From Halomonas icarae (GTDB lineage Bacteria > Pseudomonadota > Gammaproteobacteria > Pseudomonadales > Halomonadaceae), in NCBI RefSeq assembly GCF_009901955.1, contig NZ_WUTS01000001.1:1399666-1463665 (forward strand): DNA of 64,000 nt, in the 5' to 3' direction. How positions within the stretch are numbered: the stretch's first letter is position 1; the number at the start of each line of letters is the position of its first letter. The notes below the pieces were generated by a model. It did no database searches and was not told where the DNA came from. It saw only the letters and a list, made by a program, of their open reading frames with translations. Shown here one piece after another: positions 8,154 to 17,000 of the stretch. Made by a program: the position numbers and the translations under genes.

Positions 8154-9149
8154 ATGCGTACCGTCAAGAAGGGGGGCCTCGGCCTCGTCGCCGCCTCCCT
8201 GGTAGGGGCCGGGCTCGCCATCAGCGCGCCGGCCCAGGCGTTGCCGATCAGCGAATGCATCGCCCCGGCCGATCCGGGTGGTGGCTGGGACTTTACCTGC
8301 CGTTCGGTCGGCAAGCTGCTGCTGGAGCTGGACCTGGTGGAAAGCCCGGTGCAGGTCACCAACATGCCGGGTGGCGTGGGGGCGGTGGCCTTCGCCAGGG
8401 TAGCGAGCAGCCGTGCCGATGATAGTGACCTGGTCGTCGCCACCAGTACGGTCGGGGTGACGCAGATCGCCCAGGGCAAGTACCCCGGCGGTGCCGATAC
8501 CATGCGCTGGCTGGCCATGCTGGGCACCGATGTAGGCGTCATTCTGGTTGACGATGAGAGCGAGTTCGAGAGTCTAGAGCAGCTGGTAACCACCATGGTC
8601 GAAGATCCGAGCGCCCTTGCGGTGGGCGGTTCCAGTGGCGCGGGCGGCTGGGATCATATCCGTGCCCTGATGCTGGCCAAGGAAGCGGGCATGCCCAATG
8701 AACAGATTGGCAACCTGCGCTGGGTGCAGTTCGACGGCGGCGGTCCCGCGGTGACCCAGATGATGGGTGGCCACGTCGACGTGGTGTCTACCGACCTGGG
8801 TGAGATTGCCGGCTTCATCGAGTCAGGCGATGTACGCGTGTTGGCGGTGCTTTCTGATGAGCCGCTGCCCGCCCCCTTCGATGATCTGCCGACCGCCGTT
8901 TCCCAGGGTTATGACGTGACCGGCTATAACTGGCGTGGTTTCTATACCGGTGGCGAGGTCTCCGATGAGGACTATGCCGGCATGGTCGCTGACCTTAAGT
9001 CTCTCTACGACAGCGAAGAGTGGAAGACGGTCGCCGAGCAGAATGGTCTGGTGCCGCTGTGGCGTGGCGGCGATGAGTTCAACGGCTTCGTGCTGGAGAC
9101 CATCGATCAGGTCGAGTCCATTTCTCGAGAGATTGGAGTCATCGAGTGA
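8154..9149 (+). CDS. tctC: TTT transporter substrate-binding protein (TctC family)
   Basis: This is the periplasmic binding protein of a tripartite tricarboxylate transporter, 331 residues. A consensus ribosome site (AGGAGGAG) stands about nine bases before the ATG. A signal peptide ends near ...APAQA at residue 29. The mature start carries the family motif PADPGGGWDFTCR, in which backbone and waters hold one carboxylate of the ligand. GGSSGAGGWDHIRA and the DVVSTDLGE region are also typical. It overlaps tctB by 4 bp. TctC proteins bind citrate, other di- or tricarboxylates and related acids; the neighbouring enzymes suggest a branched hydroxy-acid. Confidence 0.92.
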   Translation: MRTVKKGGLGLVAASLVGAGLAISAPAQALPISECIAPADPGGGWDFTCRSVGKLLLELDLVESPVQVTNMPGGVGAVAFARVASSRADDSDLVVATSTVGVTQIAQGKYPGGADTMRWLAMLGTDVGVILVDDESEFESLEQLVTTMVEDPSALAVGGSSGAGGWDHIRALMLAKEAGMPNEQIGNLRWVQFDGGGPAVTQMMGGHVDVVSTDLGEIAGFIESGDVRVLAVLSDEPLPAPFDDLPTAVSQGYDVTGYNWRGFYTGGEVSDEDYAGMVADLKSLYDSEEWKTVAEQNGLVPLWRGGDEFNGFVLETIDQVESISREIGVIE

Positions 9150-9598
9150 GAGAAGGGGTAGGAGCGCTGGGTGACCGCATTGCCGGTGGGTTGCTGCTGG
9201 TGGTGGCTGCCGTCGCCTGGTGGCTGTCGCATGATTTCACCAGCGGCTTCGGGCAGGCGATAGGACCGGGCGCCTTCCCGCGCCTGGTCAGTGTGCCCCT
9301 GGGACTGCTGTCGCTCTACCTGATCATCCACCCGGGAGTGAACCAGCGCTGGCCTGAAAGGTCAGCGCTGTTCCGCCAGCTTGGTCTACTGGTGCTGCTG
9401 ATGATCTACGCGGGGCTGATTCAGCCGCTGGGCTTTCTGCCTACCGCTCTGCTGACCGTGACCCTGATGATTCGTCTGTTCGGCGCAACATGGCGCCAGG
9501 CCCTACCGTTTGGGGGGCTGCTGACCGTGGGTCTCTATCTTCTCTTTGAATTCGCCCTCGGCATGCCGCTTCCCGACATGCCTGGCCTGAACTGGTAA
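9146..9598 (+). CDS. tctB: TTT transporter small membrane subunit (TctB family)
   Basis: The small integral membrane component has 150 residues with four hydrophobic segments (about residues 9-26, 40-58, 75-105 and 110-135). It starts with GTG at 9146 inside the tctC stop (GTGA overlap), with a GGAG-type ribosome site in the end of tctC. The GFGQAIGPGAFPRLV stretch between helices 1 and 2 is characteristic of TctB. It lies 8 bp before tctA. It assembles with TctA to form the sodium- or proton-driven permease. Confidence 0.88.
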   Translation: MREGVGALGDRIAGGLLLVVAAVAWWLSHDFTSGFGQAIGPGAFPRLVSVPLGLLSLYLIIHPGVNQRWPERSALFRQLGLLVLLMIYAGLIQPLGFLPTALLTVTLMIRLFGATWRQALPFGGLLTVGLYLLFEFALGMPLPDMPGLNW

Positions 9599-9606
9599 AC
9601 GCGTTC

Positions 9607-11100
9607 ATGGAACTTCTCGCCTTTCTTGGTCAGGGCTTCGTCGTGGCGCTAGAGCCCCAGCACCTGTTCCTGGCGCTGGTGGGGTGCGCCCTGGGTACCC
9701 TGATCGGAGCGCTGCCTGGCCTCGGACCGGTCAACGGGGTGGCGCTGATGATCCCGCTGACCTTCAACTTCAGCCTCTCGGCCACCGCCGCGCTGATCCT
9801 GCTGGTCAGCATCTACTACGGCTGCATGTATGGCGGCCGCATCAGCTCCATCCTGCTCAATATTCCCGGCGACGAGCCGGCGATGATGACCACCCTGGAT
9901 GGCTTTCCCATGGCACAGCAGGGCCGTGGCGGCGAGGCACTGGGGCTGACCGGTGTCGCCTCCTTCGTCGGCGCCCTGGTGTCGACGATCGGACTGGTGC
10001 TGTTTGCCCCGATGCTGGTGGACTTCGCCATTCGCTTCGGCCCGGCCGAGTATTTCGCGCTGTTTGTGCTGGCCTTCGCCACCATCGGTGGAGTGACCGG
10101 GGGGCATCTGGCCAAGAGCTTCCTGGCGGCCTGTCTGGGACTGCTGTTGGGCACCGTGGGGATCGATGCGGTCAGCAGTGTGCCCCGCTACACCTTCGGC
10201 TGGTATGAACTCTACGACGGCATCGACTTCATCGTGGCGTTGGTGGGGTTGTTCGCCATCTCCGAGTGCCTGGTATTCCTGGAAGACAGCCATCAGGGAC
10301 GCAAGCCCGCCATGACCCTGGGCTCGGCCCTGCCGGGCGTGCGCACCGCCTGGCATTGTCGTGGCAGCATCGGGCGTAGCTCCGTGCTGGGCTTTATCGC
10401 CGGCGTGCTCCCCGGGGCGGGGGCGGCGCTGGGCAGCTTCCTCTCCTACACCCTGGAGCGTCGCTGGCAGGGCGCGCGTGGTGACTTCGGCAACGGTGAC
10501 CCTCACGGGGTGGCGGCACCTGAGGCGGGCAACAACGCCGCCGCCGGTGGTGCGTTGATTCCCATGCTGTCGCTGGGCATTCCCGGCAGTGGTACCACGG
10601 CCATCCTGTTGGCGCTGCTGCTGTCGATGAACATCACGCCGGGGCCGCTGCTGTTCGAGAACCAGCCCGAGCTGGTGTGGGGGCTGGTCGCGGCGCTGTT
10701 CATTGGCAACCTGATGCTGCTGGCGCTCAATATCCCGCTGGTGGGACTCTTCGCCCGCGTGCTGCGCGCGCCGGGCTGGTTCCTGATGCCCATGGTGGTC
10801 ATGGTCGCCTTCGTCGGCGTCTACTCGCTTGGCAACAGCGCCTTCGACCTCTACATGATGCTGGCCTTCGGCGTGCTGGGTTATGTGCTGCGCAAGCTGG
10901 AGATCCCCACGGTGCCGGTGGTGCTGGGGCTGCTGCTGGGCGGCCAGATGGAGTACAACCTGCGCCGCGCCATGTCGATCTCCGGCGGCGACTGGAGCAT
11001 TATCTGGAACAGCGGTATCTCGGTGGGGATATACCTCTTCGCCATTGCGCTGCTGCTGGGCGGGCTGCTGTTCCACTGGTTGATGAAGCGACGGATATAG
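9607..11100 (+). CDS. tctA: TTT transporter large permease subunit (TctA family)
   Basis: This is the main permease of 497 residues with about 12 hydrophobic segments. Family motifs include the early GTLIGALPGLGPVNGVALM segment, YGCMYGGRISSILLNIPGD, and in the second half FIAGVLPGAGAALGSFLSY and LSLGIPGSGTTAILL. These repeated glycine/proline loops reflect the inverted-repeat architecture of the family. The gene ends the operon, and a perfect 24-bp palindrome follows at 11171. Confidence 0.94.
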   Translation: MELLAFLGQGFVVALEPQHLFLALVGCALGTLIGALPGLGPVNGVALMIPLTFNFSLSATAALILLVSIYYGCMYGGRISSILLNIPGDEPAMMTTLDGFPMAQQGRGGEALGLTGVASFVGALVSTIGLVLFAPMLVDFAIRFGPAEYFALFVLAFATIGGVTGGHLAKSFLAACLGLLLGTVGIDAVSSVPRYTFGWYELYDGIDFIVALVGLFAISECLVFLEDSHQGRKPAMTLGSALPGVRTAWHCRGSIGRSSVLGFIAGVLPGAGAALGSFLSYTLERRWQGARGDFGNGDPHGVAAPEAGNNAAAGGALIPMLSLGIPGSGTTAILLALLLSMNITPGPLLFENQPELVWGLVAALFIGNLMLLALNIPLVGLFARVLRAPGWFLMPMVVMVAFVGVYSLGNSAFDLYMMLAFGVLGYVLRKLEIPTVPVVLGLLLGGQMEYNLRRAMSISGGDWSIIWNSGISVGIYLFAIALLLGGLLFHWLMKRRI

Positions 11101-11170
11101 AGCACGGCTTCTTTCCTTCGAGTCGCTCTGTCACCGAGGATTTAACGACTCCAACGACTCCAATGAAATA

Positions 11171-11194
11171 GGGGCGCCGGCATGCCGGCGCCCC
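11171..11194. terminator. Perfect 24-bp palindrome between convergent genes
   Basis: GGGGCGCCGGCA (11171-11182) is followed at once by its reverse complement. The position between tctA and the oppositely oriented aminopeptidase gene fits a bidirectional terminator, though only short T-stretches follow. Confidence 0.6.
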
Positions 11195-11235
11195 TTGTCG
11201 TGTCGGGCATCGCTCAGCGGGTGAGCGACGCTCGG

Positions 11236-13050
11236 TCAGCCGCGTGCGAGCGGCCGAGTGCGTGCCTCGAGCCAGGCCAGGGCGTCGCCCTCGAGGTGAG
11301 GGGCGAGCCGTTCGTACACCTCGGCATGGTAGGCGTCGAGCCAGGCGGCCTCGGCGGCGTCGAGCAGCGCGACGTCGAGACAACGGGTATCGATCGGACA
11401 CAGGGTCAGCGTCTCGAAGCGCAGGAAGTCACCGAAGTCGCTCGCCTCCGCCGGCCGGTTGGCGACCAGGTTCTCGATGCGCACCCCCCACTGCCCCGGG
11501 CGATACACCCCGGGCTCGATGGAGGTGATCATTCCCTCACGCATGGCGGTGTGAGGTGCGACCGGCGCGCCGATGCTGATCACCTGGGGCCCCTCATGGA
11601 CGTTGAGGAAGTAGCCCACGCCGTGGCCGGTGCCGTGGCCGTAGTCGCGGCCGGTGGCCCACAATGGTGCCCGGGCGATGGCGTCCAGACGGGGCGCGGC
11701 GATGCCCTGCGGGAACCGGGCCCGGGAGAGGGCGATGGTGCCCTTGAGCACCAGGCTGCAGTCCTCGCGCTGGGCCGCCGAGACCTCGCCTACCGGCACC
11801 ATGCGAGTGATGTCGGTGGTGCCGCCGTGGTACTGGCCGCCGGAGTCGATCAGCAGCAGGCCGTCGCCCTCGATCACCGCGTGGGCCTCGGGGGTGGCCC
11901 GGTAGTGGGGCAGGGCGCCGTTGGCGTTGAAGGCGGCAATGGTGTTGAAGCTCTCGCTGACGAAGTGCGGGTCCCGGGCGCGCTCCTCGCGCAGCCGCGT
12001 CTCCACATCCAGCTCGGTGACCCGCTCGCCGCGCGCAAGCGCCTGCTCCAGCCAGGCGAAGAAGCGGCACAGGGCGGCCCCGTCGGCCTCCATGGTGCGA
12101 CGCACATGGGCGAGTTCCTGGTCGGTCTTGCACCCCTTGTCCAGGGTGCTGGGCTGGAAGGCCTCGGCCACCGCCATCTCGGCGGGCAGCGCCTGGCGGG
12201 TGCCCAGGGTCAGCCTGGCCGGGTCGAGCAGCACGCATGACTCGGCGGGCAGGGCGGCGAGATGCGCGCGCCAGTCGTCGTAGGGGGCGATGTCGATGCC
12301 GTCGGCGGCCAGCGCCGCCTCGAGCTCAGCCTCGACGGTGCCGGGGGCGACGAACAGGGTGGCAGTGTCGCGGCCGACCAGCAGATGGGCGAGGAACACC
12401 GGGTTGTAGGCGACGTCGTCGCCGCGCAGCTGGGTCAGCCAGGCGATGTCGTCCAGAGTCGAGATCGGGTGCCAGTCGGCACCCTGCTCGGCCATGGCCG
12501 CGCGCACCCGAGCCAGGCGCTCGGGGCGAGTCTCGTCCCGGAAGGCGGCGGGCTGGGCGTAGAGCGGCTGGGCGGGCAGCGCCGGACGGTCCGGCCAGAT
12601 GGCGTCGAGCAGGTCCAGGTCGCCGCGCCGGGCGATGCCGACCGAGCCGAGAATCTCCTCCATCTGCGTGGCGTGGGCCAGGGCGACGACCTGGGCGTCG
12701 TAGCCGACGGTGGCGCCGGCCGGGAGGCGTTCGGCCAGCCACTCCATGGGCGCCGTGGCCTGGCCCTGGACGAGCTTCATCATGGCAATGCCGGAGCCTG
12801 CCAGTTGAGCCTCGGCCTGCACGAAGTAACGGCTGTCGACCCACACGCCGGCGGCGTCCTGGGTCACCACCAGGGTGCCCACCGAGCCGTCGAAGCCGGA
12901 GAGCCAGGCGCGCCCGGCCCAGTGCTCGGGAAGGTACTCGGAGTTGTGGGGATCGGAGGAGGGCAGCCACCAGGCGTCGATGGCGTGCTCGCGCATGACG
13001 GTGCGCAGGGCGGCGAGTCGGTCCGCGGGCGTCGAGAGGACTTGGCTCAT
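11236..13050 (-). CDS. Xaa-Pro aminopeptidase, three-domain M24B type
   Basis: This enzyme removes the N-terminal residue from peptides with proline in second position. At 604 residues it belongs to the long, three-domain type with two creatinase-like N-terminal domains (about 1-160 and 160-310), related to eukaryotic XPNPEP1, rather than the 440-residue E. coli PepP. The dinuclear metal ligands are visible: Asp402 (LLIDSGGQYHGG), Asp413 (TTDITR), His476 (GTGHGVGY), Glu512 (SIEPGVY) and Glu526 (RIENL). There is no signal peptide, so it is cytoplasmic. Its start lies one base after the stop of the peptide transporter gene, so imported peptides are the likely substrates. Confidence 0.93.
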   Translation of the reverse strand: MSQVLSTPADRLAALRTVMREHAIDAWWLPSSDPHNSEYLPEHWAGRAWLSGFDGSVGTLVVTQDAAGVWVDSRYFVQAEAQLAGSGIAMMKLVQGQATAPMEWLAERLPAGATVGYDAQVVALAHATQMEEILGSVGIARRGDLDLLDAIWPDRPALPAQPLYAQPAAFRDETRPERLARVRAAMAEQGADWHPISTLDDIAWLTQLRGDDVAYNPVFLAHLLVGRDTATLFVAPGTVEAELEAALAADGIDIAPYDDWRAHLAALPAESCVLLDPARLTLGTRQALPAEMAVAEAFQPSTLDKGCKTDQELAHVRRTMEADGAALCRFFAWLEQALARGERVTELDVETRLREERARDPHFVSESFNTIAAFNANGALPHYRATPEAHAVIEGDGLLLIDSGGQYHGGTTDITRMVPVGEVSAAQREDCSLVLKGTIALSRARFPQGIAAPRLDAIARAPLWATGRDYGHGTGHGVGYFLNVHEGPQVISIGAPVAPHTAMREGMITSIEPGVYRPGQWGVRIENLVANRPAEASDFGDFLRFETLTLCPIDTRCLDVALLDAAEAAWLDAYHAEVYERLAPHLEGDALAWLEARTRPLARG

Positions 13051-13051
13051 G

Positions 13052-14626
13052 TCAGGCTCCAGAGGTCGTTGAGGAGGAGGATGTGGCGGTGGTGTGCTGG
13101 CCGCCCTTGAGCATGCGGCCGATCAGCGGTGTCAGCAGCGCCAGAACCAGGGCACAGAGTACCAGTGCCACGGCCGAGCGGCCGAACAGTGCCGGCAGCT
13201 CGGTGAGCTTGTCGGCGCTGACGTTGCCGCCGATCAGGCCGGCCACCAGGTTGCCCAGCGCCAGGGAGGTGAACCACAGGCCCATCAGCTGGCCGCGGAT
13301 GCGCTGGGGCGCCAGGGTGCTCATGGTGGAGAGGCCCACCGGGCTCAGGCACATCTCGCCGAGGGTCAGCAGCAGCAGACTGGCGGTGATCCACAGCGGC
13401 GAGACCAGGCCGTCGCCGACCAGCACCTGGCGGGCGGCGAGCATCATCAGGCCGAAACCCGCGGCGGCGAACAGCAGTCCCATCACGAACTTGGTGGCGC
13501 TGCCCGGCTCCAGTCCTCGGCGGCCCAGGGCCGGCCACAGCCAGCCGAACAGCGGGCCGAGCAGAATGATGAAGACGGCATTGAGCGACTGAAACCACAC
13601 CGTGGGGATCTCCCAGCCGAACAGGGCGCGGTCGGTGTAGTCGTTGGCGAAGAGGTTATAGGAAGTGGGCTGTTGTTCGAAGGAGGCCCAGAAGAAGGCC
13701 GAGGCGACGATCAGCAGGAAGGCCACCACCACCCGGGCGCGCTCCCGGGCGTCGAGACCGGCGAAGGCCATCAGATAGACGAAGAAGCCCAGGGCGCAGA
13801 CGATGATCACGCTGGTCATGGCCTCGGCGATCGCCACCGGGTCGAGCCGAATCACGCCGACGGCTGCAAGCGCCACCAGGGCGGCGCCGAGGATCGACAG
13901 CCCCGAGACCGCCAGGCCCACGCCGCGGCGCTTGACCGCCGGGGCGTCCCAGCTGGCCTCTCGACCGCGCTCGGCGTCGGCACGGCGCATGGCGGGGATC
14001 GCCCATAGGCGGAAGATCAGCAGAGCCGCCAGCATGCCCAGGCCGCCGATGCCGAAGCCCCAGTGCCAGCCGCCGCTCTCGATCAGCAGGCCGGTCATCA
14101 GCGGGGCCAGCAGGGCGCCCAGGTTGATGCCCATGTAGAAGATCGCAAAGCCGCCGTCACGGCGCGCATCCTCTTCCTCGTAGAGGCTGCCGACCATCAC
14201 GGTGATGCAGGTCTTGAACAGCCCCGAGCCGAGCACGATCAGCAGCAGGCCGACGAAGAAGGCGCTGGCACCCCATAGCGCCGAGAGGGCGATGGCCAGG
14301 TGGCCCAGGGCGATCAGAATCGAGCCGTACCAGACGGCGCGTCGCTGGCCTAGCCAGTTGTCGGCCAGCCAGCCGCCGGGCAGGGCCGAGAGGTAGATGG
14401 CGCCGGCGTAGATGCCGACGATGGCCGCGGCATCCTCGCGGCTGAAGCCGAGGCCACCCTCGGCGAGACCGGCGGCCATGAACAGCACCAGCAGGGGGCG
14501 GATGCCGTAGTAGGAGAAGCGCTCCCACATCTCGGTGAAGAACAGCGACCCTAGCGGTCGGGGGTGGCCGAAGAAGCCGCGATCCCCTCGGGATGGCGCG
14601 GCGGGAGCATCGGAAGTCGAGGACAT
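13052..14626 (-). CDS. Proton-dependent oligopeptide transporter (POT/PTR2 family)
   Basis: This MFS-fold di- and tripeptide/H+ symporter has 524 residues and 12-14 membrane segments. The E-x-x-ERF-x-YYG proton-coupling motif is seen as TEMWERFSYYGIRP in helix 1. The PTR signature follows (YLSALPGGWLADNWLGQRR) and FYMGINLGALLAPLMTG resembles the second PTR signature. The cytoplasmic N-terminus is Ser/Ala rich. It is upstream of and essentially fused in transcription with the Xaa-Pro aminopeptidase gene, giving a peptide uptake-and-hydrolysis unit. Confidence 0.93.
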   Translation of the reverse strand: MSSTSDAPAAPSRGDRGFFGHPRPLGSLFFTEMWERFSYYGIRPLLVLFMAAGLAEGGLGFSREDAAAIVGIYAGAIYLSALPGGWLADNWLGQRRAVWYGSILIALGHLAIALSALWGASAFFVGLLLIVLGSGLFKTCITVMVGSLYEEEDARRDGGFAIFYMGINLGALLAPLMTGLLIESGGWHWGFGIGGLGMLAALLIFRLWAIPAMRRADAERGREASWDAPAVKRRGVGLAVSGLSILGAALVALAAVGVIRLDPVAIAEAMTSVIIVCALGFFVYLMAFAGLDARERARVVVAFLLIVASAFFWASFEQQPTSYNLFANDYTDRALFGWEIPTVWFQSLNAVFIILLGPLFGWLWPALGRRGLEPGSATKFVMGLLFAAAGFGLMMLAARQVLVGDGLVSPLWITASLLLLTLGEMCLSPVGLSTMSTLAPQRIRGQLMGLWFTSLALGNLVAGLIGGNVSADKLTELPALFGRSAVALVLCALVLALLTPLIGRMLKGGQHTTATSSSSTTSGA

Positions 14627-14865
14627 GAAGCGTCTGCCTTGTCAGTTGTTTGTGGCGTCGGGGCCGCGTCGAGCGGGATGCTGCCAGGCGAGCCTGCGGT
14701 CTGATTCCATTCTTGCCTGGTGTTCTTGCTGAATGACGCGGTCTGGGCAGACGATTCTATGGAAATTCGTTAGTAGGCGAAACGATATTGGTCGGGCGTG
14801 GTGCATCGCGATGGCCAGGTTGCATCCGCCGGTGCCAGAATGGGGCTTCCAAGGAGAGATTACCC

Positions 14866-16215
14866 ATGACGCAGATGAGCTGGGAGCGGTTGCTCGACCC
14901 GGGACGGCTGCATGACCGACGCGGCGCGCGCCCCGGAAACGGCCGCGGTGAGATCGGCCGCAGCCCCTTCCACAAGGATCACGACCGGATCGTCTTCGCC
15001 GGCTCCTTCCGGCGCCTGGGGCGCAAGACCCAGGTCCACCCGTTGACCGACAATGACCATATCCATACACGACTGACCCACTCGCTGGAGGTTGGCTGTG
15101 TGGGGCGCTCGCTGGGCATGATCGTCGGCGAGGGGCTGAGCGGCCGGCTGCCGGCATGGATCACACCCGCCGACCTGGGAGTGATCGTTCAGGCCGCCTG
15201 CCTCGGTCACGATATCGGTAACCCGCCCTTCGGCCATGCCGGCGAGTACGCCATCCGCGACTGGTTCAAGCGCGCCGAGGCCGATGGCAAGGGATTGCTC
15301 GAGGGGCTGTCACCCCTGGAGCGCGAGGACCTGTTGACCTACGAGGGCAATGCCCAGGGCTTCCGGGTGGTCACCCAGATCGAGTACAACCAGTTCCGTG
15401 GCGGCATGCGCCTGACCACGGCGACCCTGGGAACCCTGCTCAAGTACCCCTGGACGGTGGAGCATGGTGGGACGGAGGGCAAGTTCGGCTGCTACCAGAG
15501 CGAGCGCGAGCTGCTGGTCGAGGTGGTCGAGCGGCTGGGGCTGCTGCCCAGGGGAGAGGGGCGCTGGTGCCGCCACCCCCTGGCCTGGCTGGTGGAGGCC
15601 GCCGACGATATCTGCTATGCCCTGCTCGACCTGGAGGATGGTCTGGAGATGGACATCCTTCGCTATGACGAAGTCGCCGAGATCCTGATCCAGATCGCCG
15701 GTGGGGCCCCGAGAGACTACACCGCCATGCAGCGCCAGGGGGTCTCCCAGCGTCGGCGCATCGCGGCCCTGCGCGGGGCGGCCATGGAGCGCGCGGTCAA
15801 CGACGTGGGGGCGGTGTTTGTGCAGCATGAGGCGGAACTGCTGGGGGGGCGACTGCAGGCAGATCTGCTGGAGTTGTGTCATCCCGATCTGGACTGGGGG
15901 GTGAAGGCGGCCAAGCAGCTGGCCCGGGAGCGTATCTTCCAGAACGAGCGCAAGGCCAAGCTCGAGATCGGCGCCTACACCACCCTGGGTATCCTGCTCG
16001 AGGCCTTTATCGGTGCGGCCCATGAGCTTCACTACACCGGCAGGTCGACCTTCAAGCACCAGCGGGTGCTGGCGCTGATCGGCGAGAATACGCCACGCTC
16101 CTCATGGAGCCTCTACGACAGCTATCGACGCATGCTCGACTTTATCGGCGGCATGACCGATCACTACGCCGTGGACCTGGCGCAGGAGATGGGGGGACGA
16201 CTGCGTGGGGATTGA
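14866..16215 (+). CDS. dgt: Deoxyguanosinetriphosphate triphosphohydrolase (dGTPase)
   Basis: This HD-domain enzyme hydrolyses dGTP or other dNTPs to the nucleoside and triphosphate. I place the start at 14866 (MTQMSWERLL), with AAGGAGAG nine bases upstream; an ATG at 14788 lacks a ribosome site. The 449-residue protein has the HD ligands His72 (RLTHSLEV) and His115-Asp116 (GHDIGNPPFGH) plus the YEGNAQGFRVVT segment. The length fits the shorter dGTPase subfamily rather than the 505-residue E. coli form. It is a single gene, possibly with its promoter in the 240-bp gap shared with the POT gene. Confidence 0.92.
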   Translation: MTQMSWERLLDPGRLHDRRGARPGNGRGEIGRSPFHKDHDRIVFAGSFRRLGRKTQVHPLTDNDHIHTRLTHSLEVGCVGRSLGMIVGEGLSGRLPAWITPADLGVIVQAACLGHDIGNPPFGHAGEYAIRDWFKRAEADGKGLLEGLSPLEREDLLTYEGNAQGFRVVTQIEYNQFRGGMRLTTATLGTLLKYPWTVEHGGTEGKFGCYQSERELLVEVVERLGLLPRGEGRWCRHPLAWLVEAADDICYALLDLEDGLEMDILRYDEVAEILIQIAGGAPRDYTAMQRQGVSQRRRIAALRGAAMERAVNDVGAVFVQHEAELLGGRLQADLLELCHPDLDWGVKAAKQLARERIFQNERKAKLEIGAYTTLGILLEAFIGAAHELHYTGRSTFKHQRVLALIGENTPRSSWSLYDSYRRMLDFIGGMTDHYAVDLAQEMGGRLRGD

Positions 16216-16307
16216 GCTTATGGCAGATGCAGCGCGCCCTTCACTGTCTAGGTGAGGTGTCCACTGCGGTTGAGCAAGATCAGTCTCGAGGCGTATCTGT
16301 CGCAGAA

Positions 16308-16331
16308 AAGGAGAAGCCAAGGCTTCTCCTT
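16308..16331 (-). terminator. Rho-independent terminator of the EF-hand gene
   Basis: A perfect 11-bp stem (16308-16318 with 16321-16331) is followed on the minus strand by TTTT. It lies 20 bases after the EF-hand stop codon and can also serve dgt from the other side. Confidence 0.75.
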
Positions 16332-16350
16332 CTCTCGGGTCGGGGCATGA

Positions 16351-16623
16351 TCAGTGCTCGGTAAAATTGAACTCCTTCCGAGAGATCATGTTGTCACCGT
16401 TCTTGTCCATGAAAATAAAAAGTCTGGGCAGGTTTCCCGCCCTGGCTTCTACTCTTGAGATCTGGCCATCACCATTCAGGTCGTTATTGTTGAAGCTTTT
16501 TTGCCCGGTATTGGTTGAGGCGATGACCAGTGACTCGTTCGATATGGCAGATCCTTGCTCGGCAAAGGCGAAACCCGAGACGAGGACGGCTGCGAAGAAC
16601 AGCACAGTTGTCTGAATCTTCAT
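16351..16623 (-). CDS. Small exported EF-hand protein
   Basis: This 90-residue protein starts at 16623, where GGTGA lies five bases upstream; an ATG four codons earlier is possible. Residues 1-22 (MKIQTTVLFFAAVLVSGFAFA) are a signal peptide. Two calcium-loop motifs follow: DLNGDGQISRVEA and DKNGDNMISRKEF, with Asp/Asn at positions 1, 3 and 5, Gly at 6 and Glu at 12. It is therefore a periplasmic or secreted calcium-binding candidate. The base composition is noticeably lower in G+C than that of the neighbours, which may indicate acquisition. Partners and function are unknown. Confidence 0.75.
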   Translation of the reverse strand: MKIQTTVLFFAAVLVSGFAFAEQGSAISNESLVIASTNTGQKSFNNNDLNGDGQISRVEARAGNLPRLFIFMDKNGDNMISRKEFNFTEH

Positions 16624-16730
16624 GACATTCACCATTTACAGGATCATGCAAGTATTGGACTGCCTGGCCAAGCATTGGTTGTGTGCCACAGAAGGAATGA
16701 ATTGCGATAAGCAGTGCGTTTTTCCTGATT

Positions 16731-16782
16731 TCAAGCAATACAAGCGATTCAAGCAATACAACCAATACAAGCAATAAGCGAA
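16731..16782. repeat. Short direct repeats in a 377-bp gene-free gap
   Basis: TTCAAGCAATACAA occurs at 16731 and again at 16749, followed by the related ATACAAGCAATAAGCGA, giving about three 17-18 bp units. They lie upstream of the EF-hand gene. The rest of the gap (16624-17000) is comparatively A+T-rich and holds no convincing gene; one frame contains a toxin-like HRLVY string (see findings). Confidence 0.5.
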
Positions 16783-17000
16783 GCGCTTGTGCGGGGCAGA
16801 AAGCCTGGTGATTTTCCTAGAAATAGCTGTGCCGGTGCGTGGTTGTCGAGGCTAGTCGTTGGATCTCGTCTCTGCTGAGACGATGAGTAGTGGTACACCA
16901 GCCGGTGGCCGCCACGACGTGTGATCAGAATTATCCTGAGCTCATCGATGGTGCCGTGACGCCATACAGAGGCAAGCAGGTTCAATGAACGTTGGCCAGG

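Noticed and set aside
9649..11076. Long open frame on the minus strand opposite tctA (similar cases at 44475-46121 plus, 47584-49089 minus and 32137-33402 minus)
   Set aside because: These are codon-position shadows of well-supported genes in high-G+C DNA; their translations are rich in His, Gln, Arg or Gly and show no family motif or ribosome site.
16749..16985. 78-codon minus-strand frame between the EF-hand and NERD genes
   Set aside because: It starts with a TTG lacking a ribosome site, and composition and hydropathy do not look like a gene; only a toxin-like HRLVY string is notable and is reported separately.
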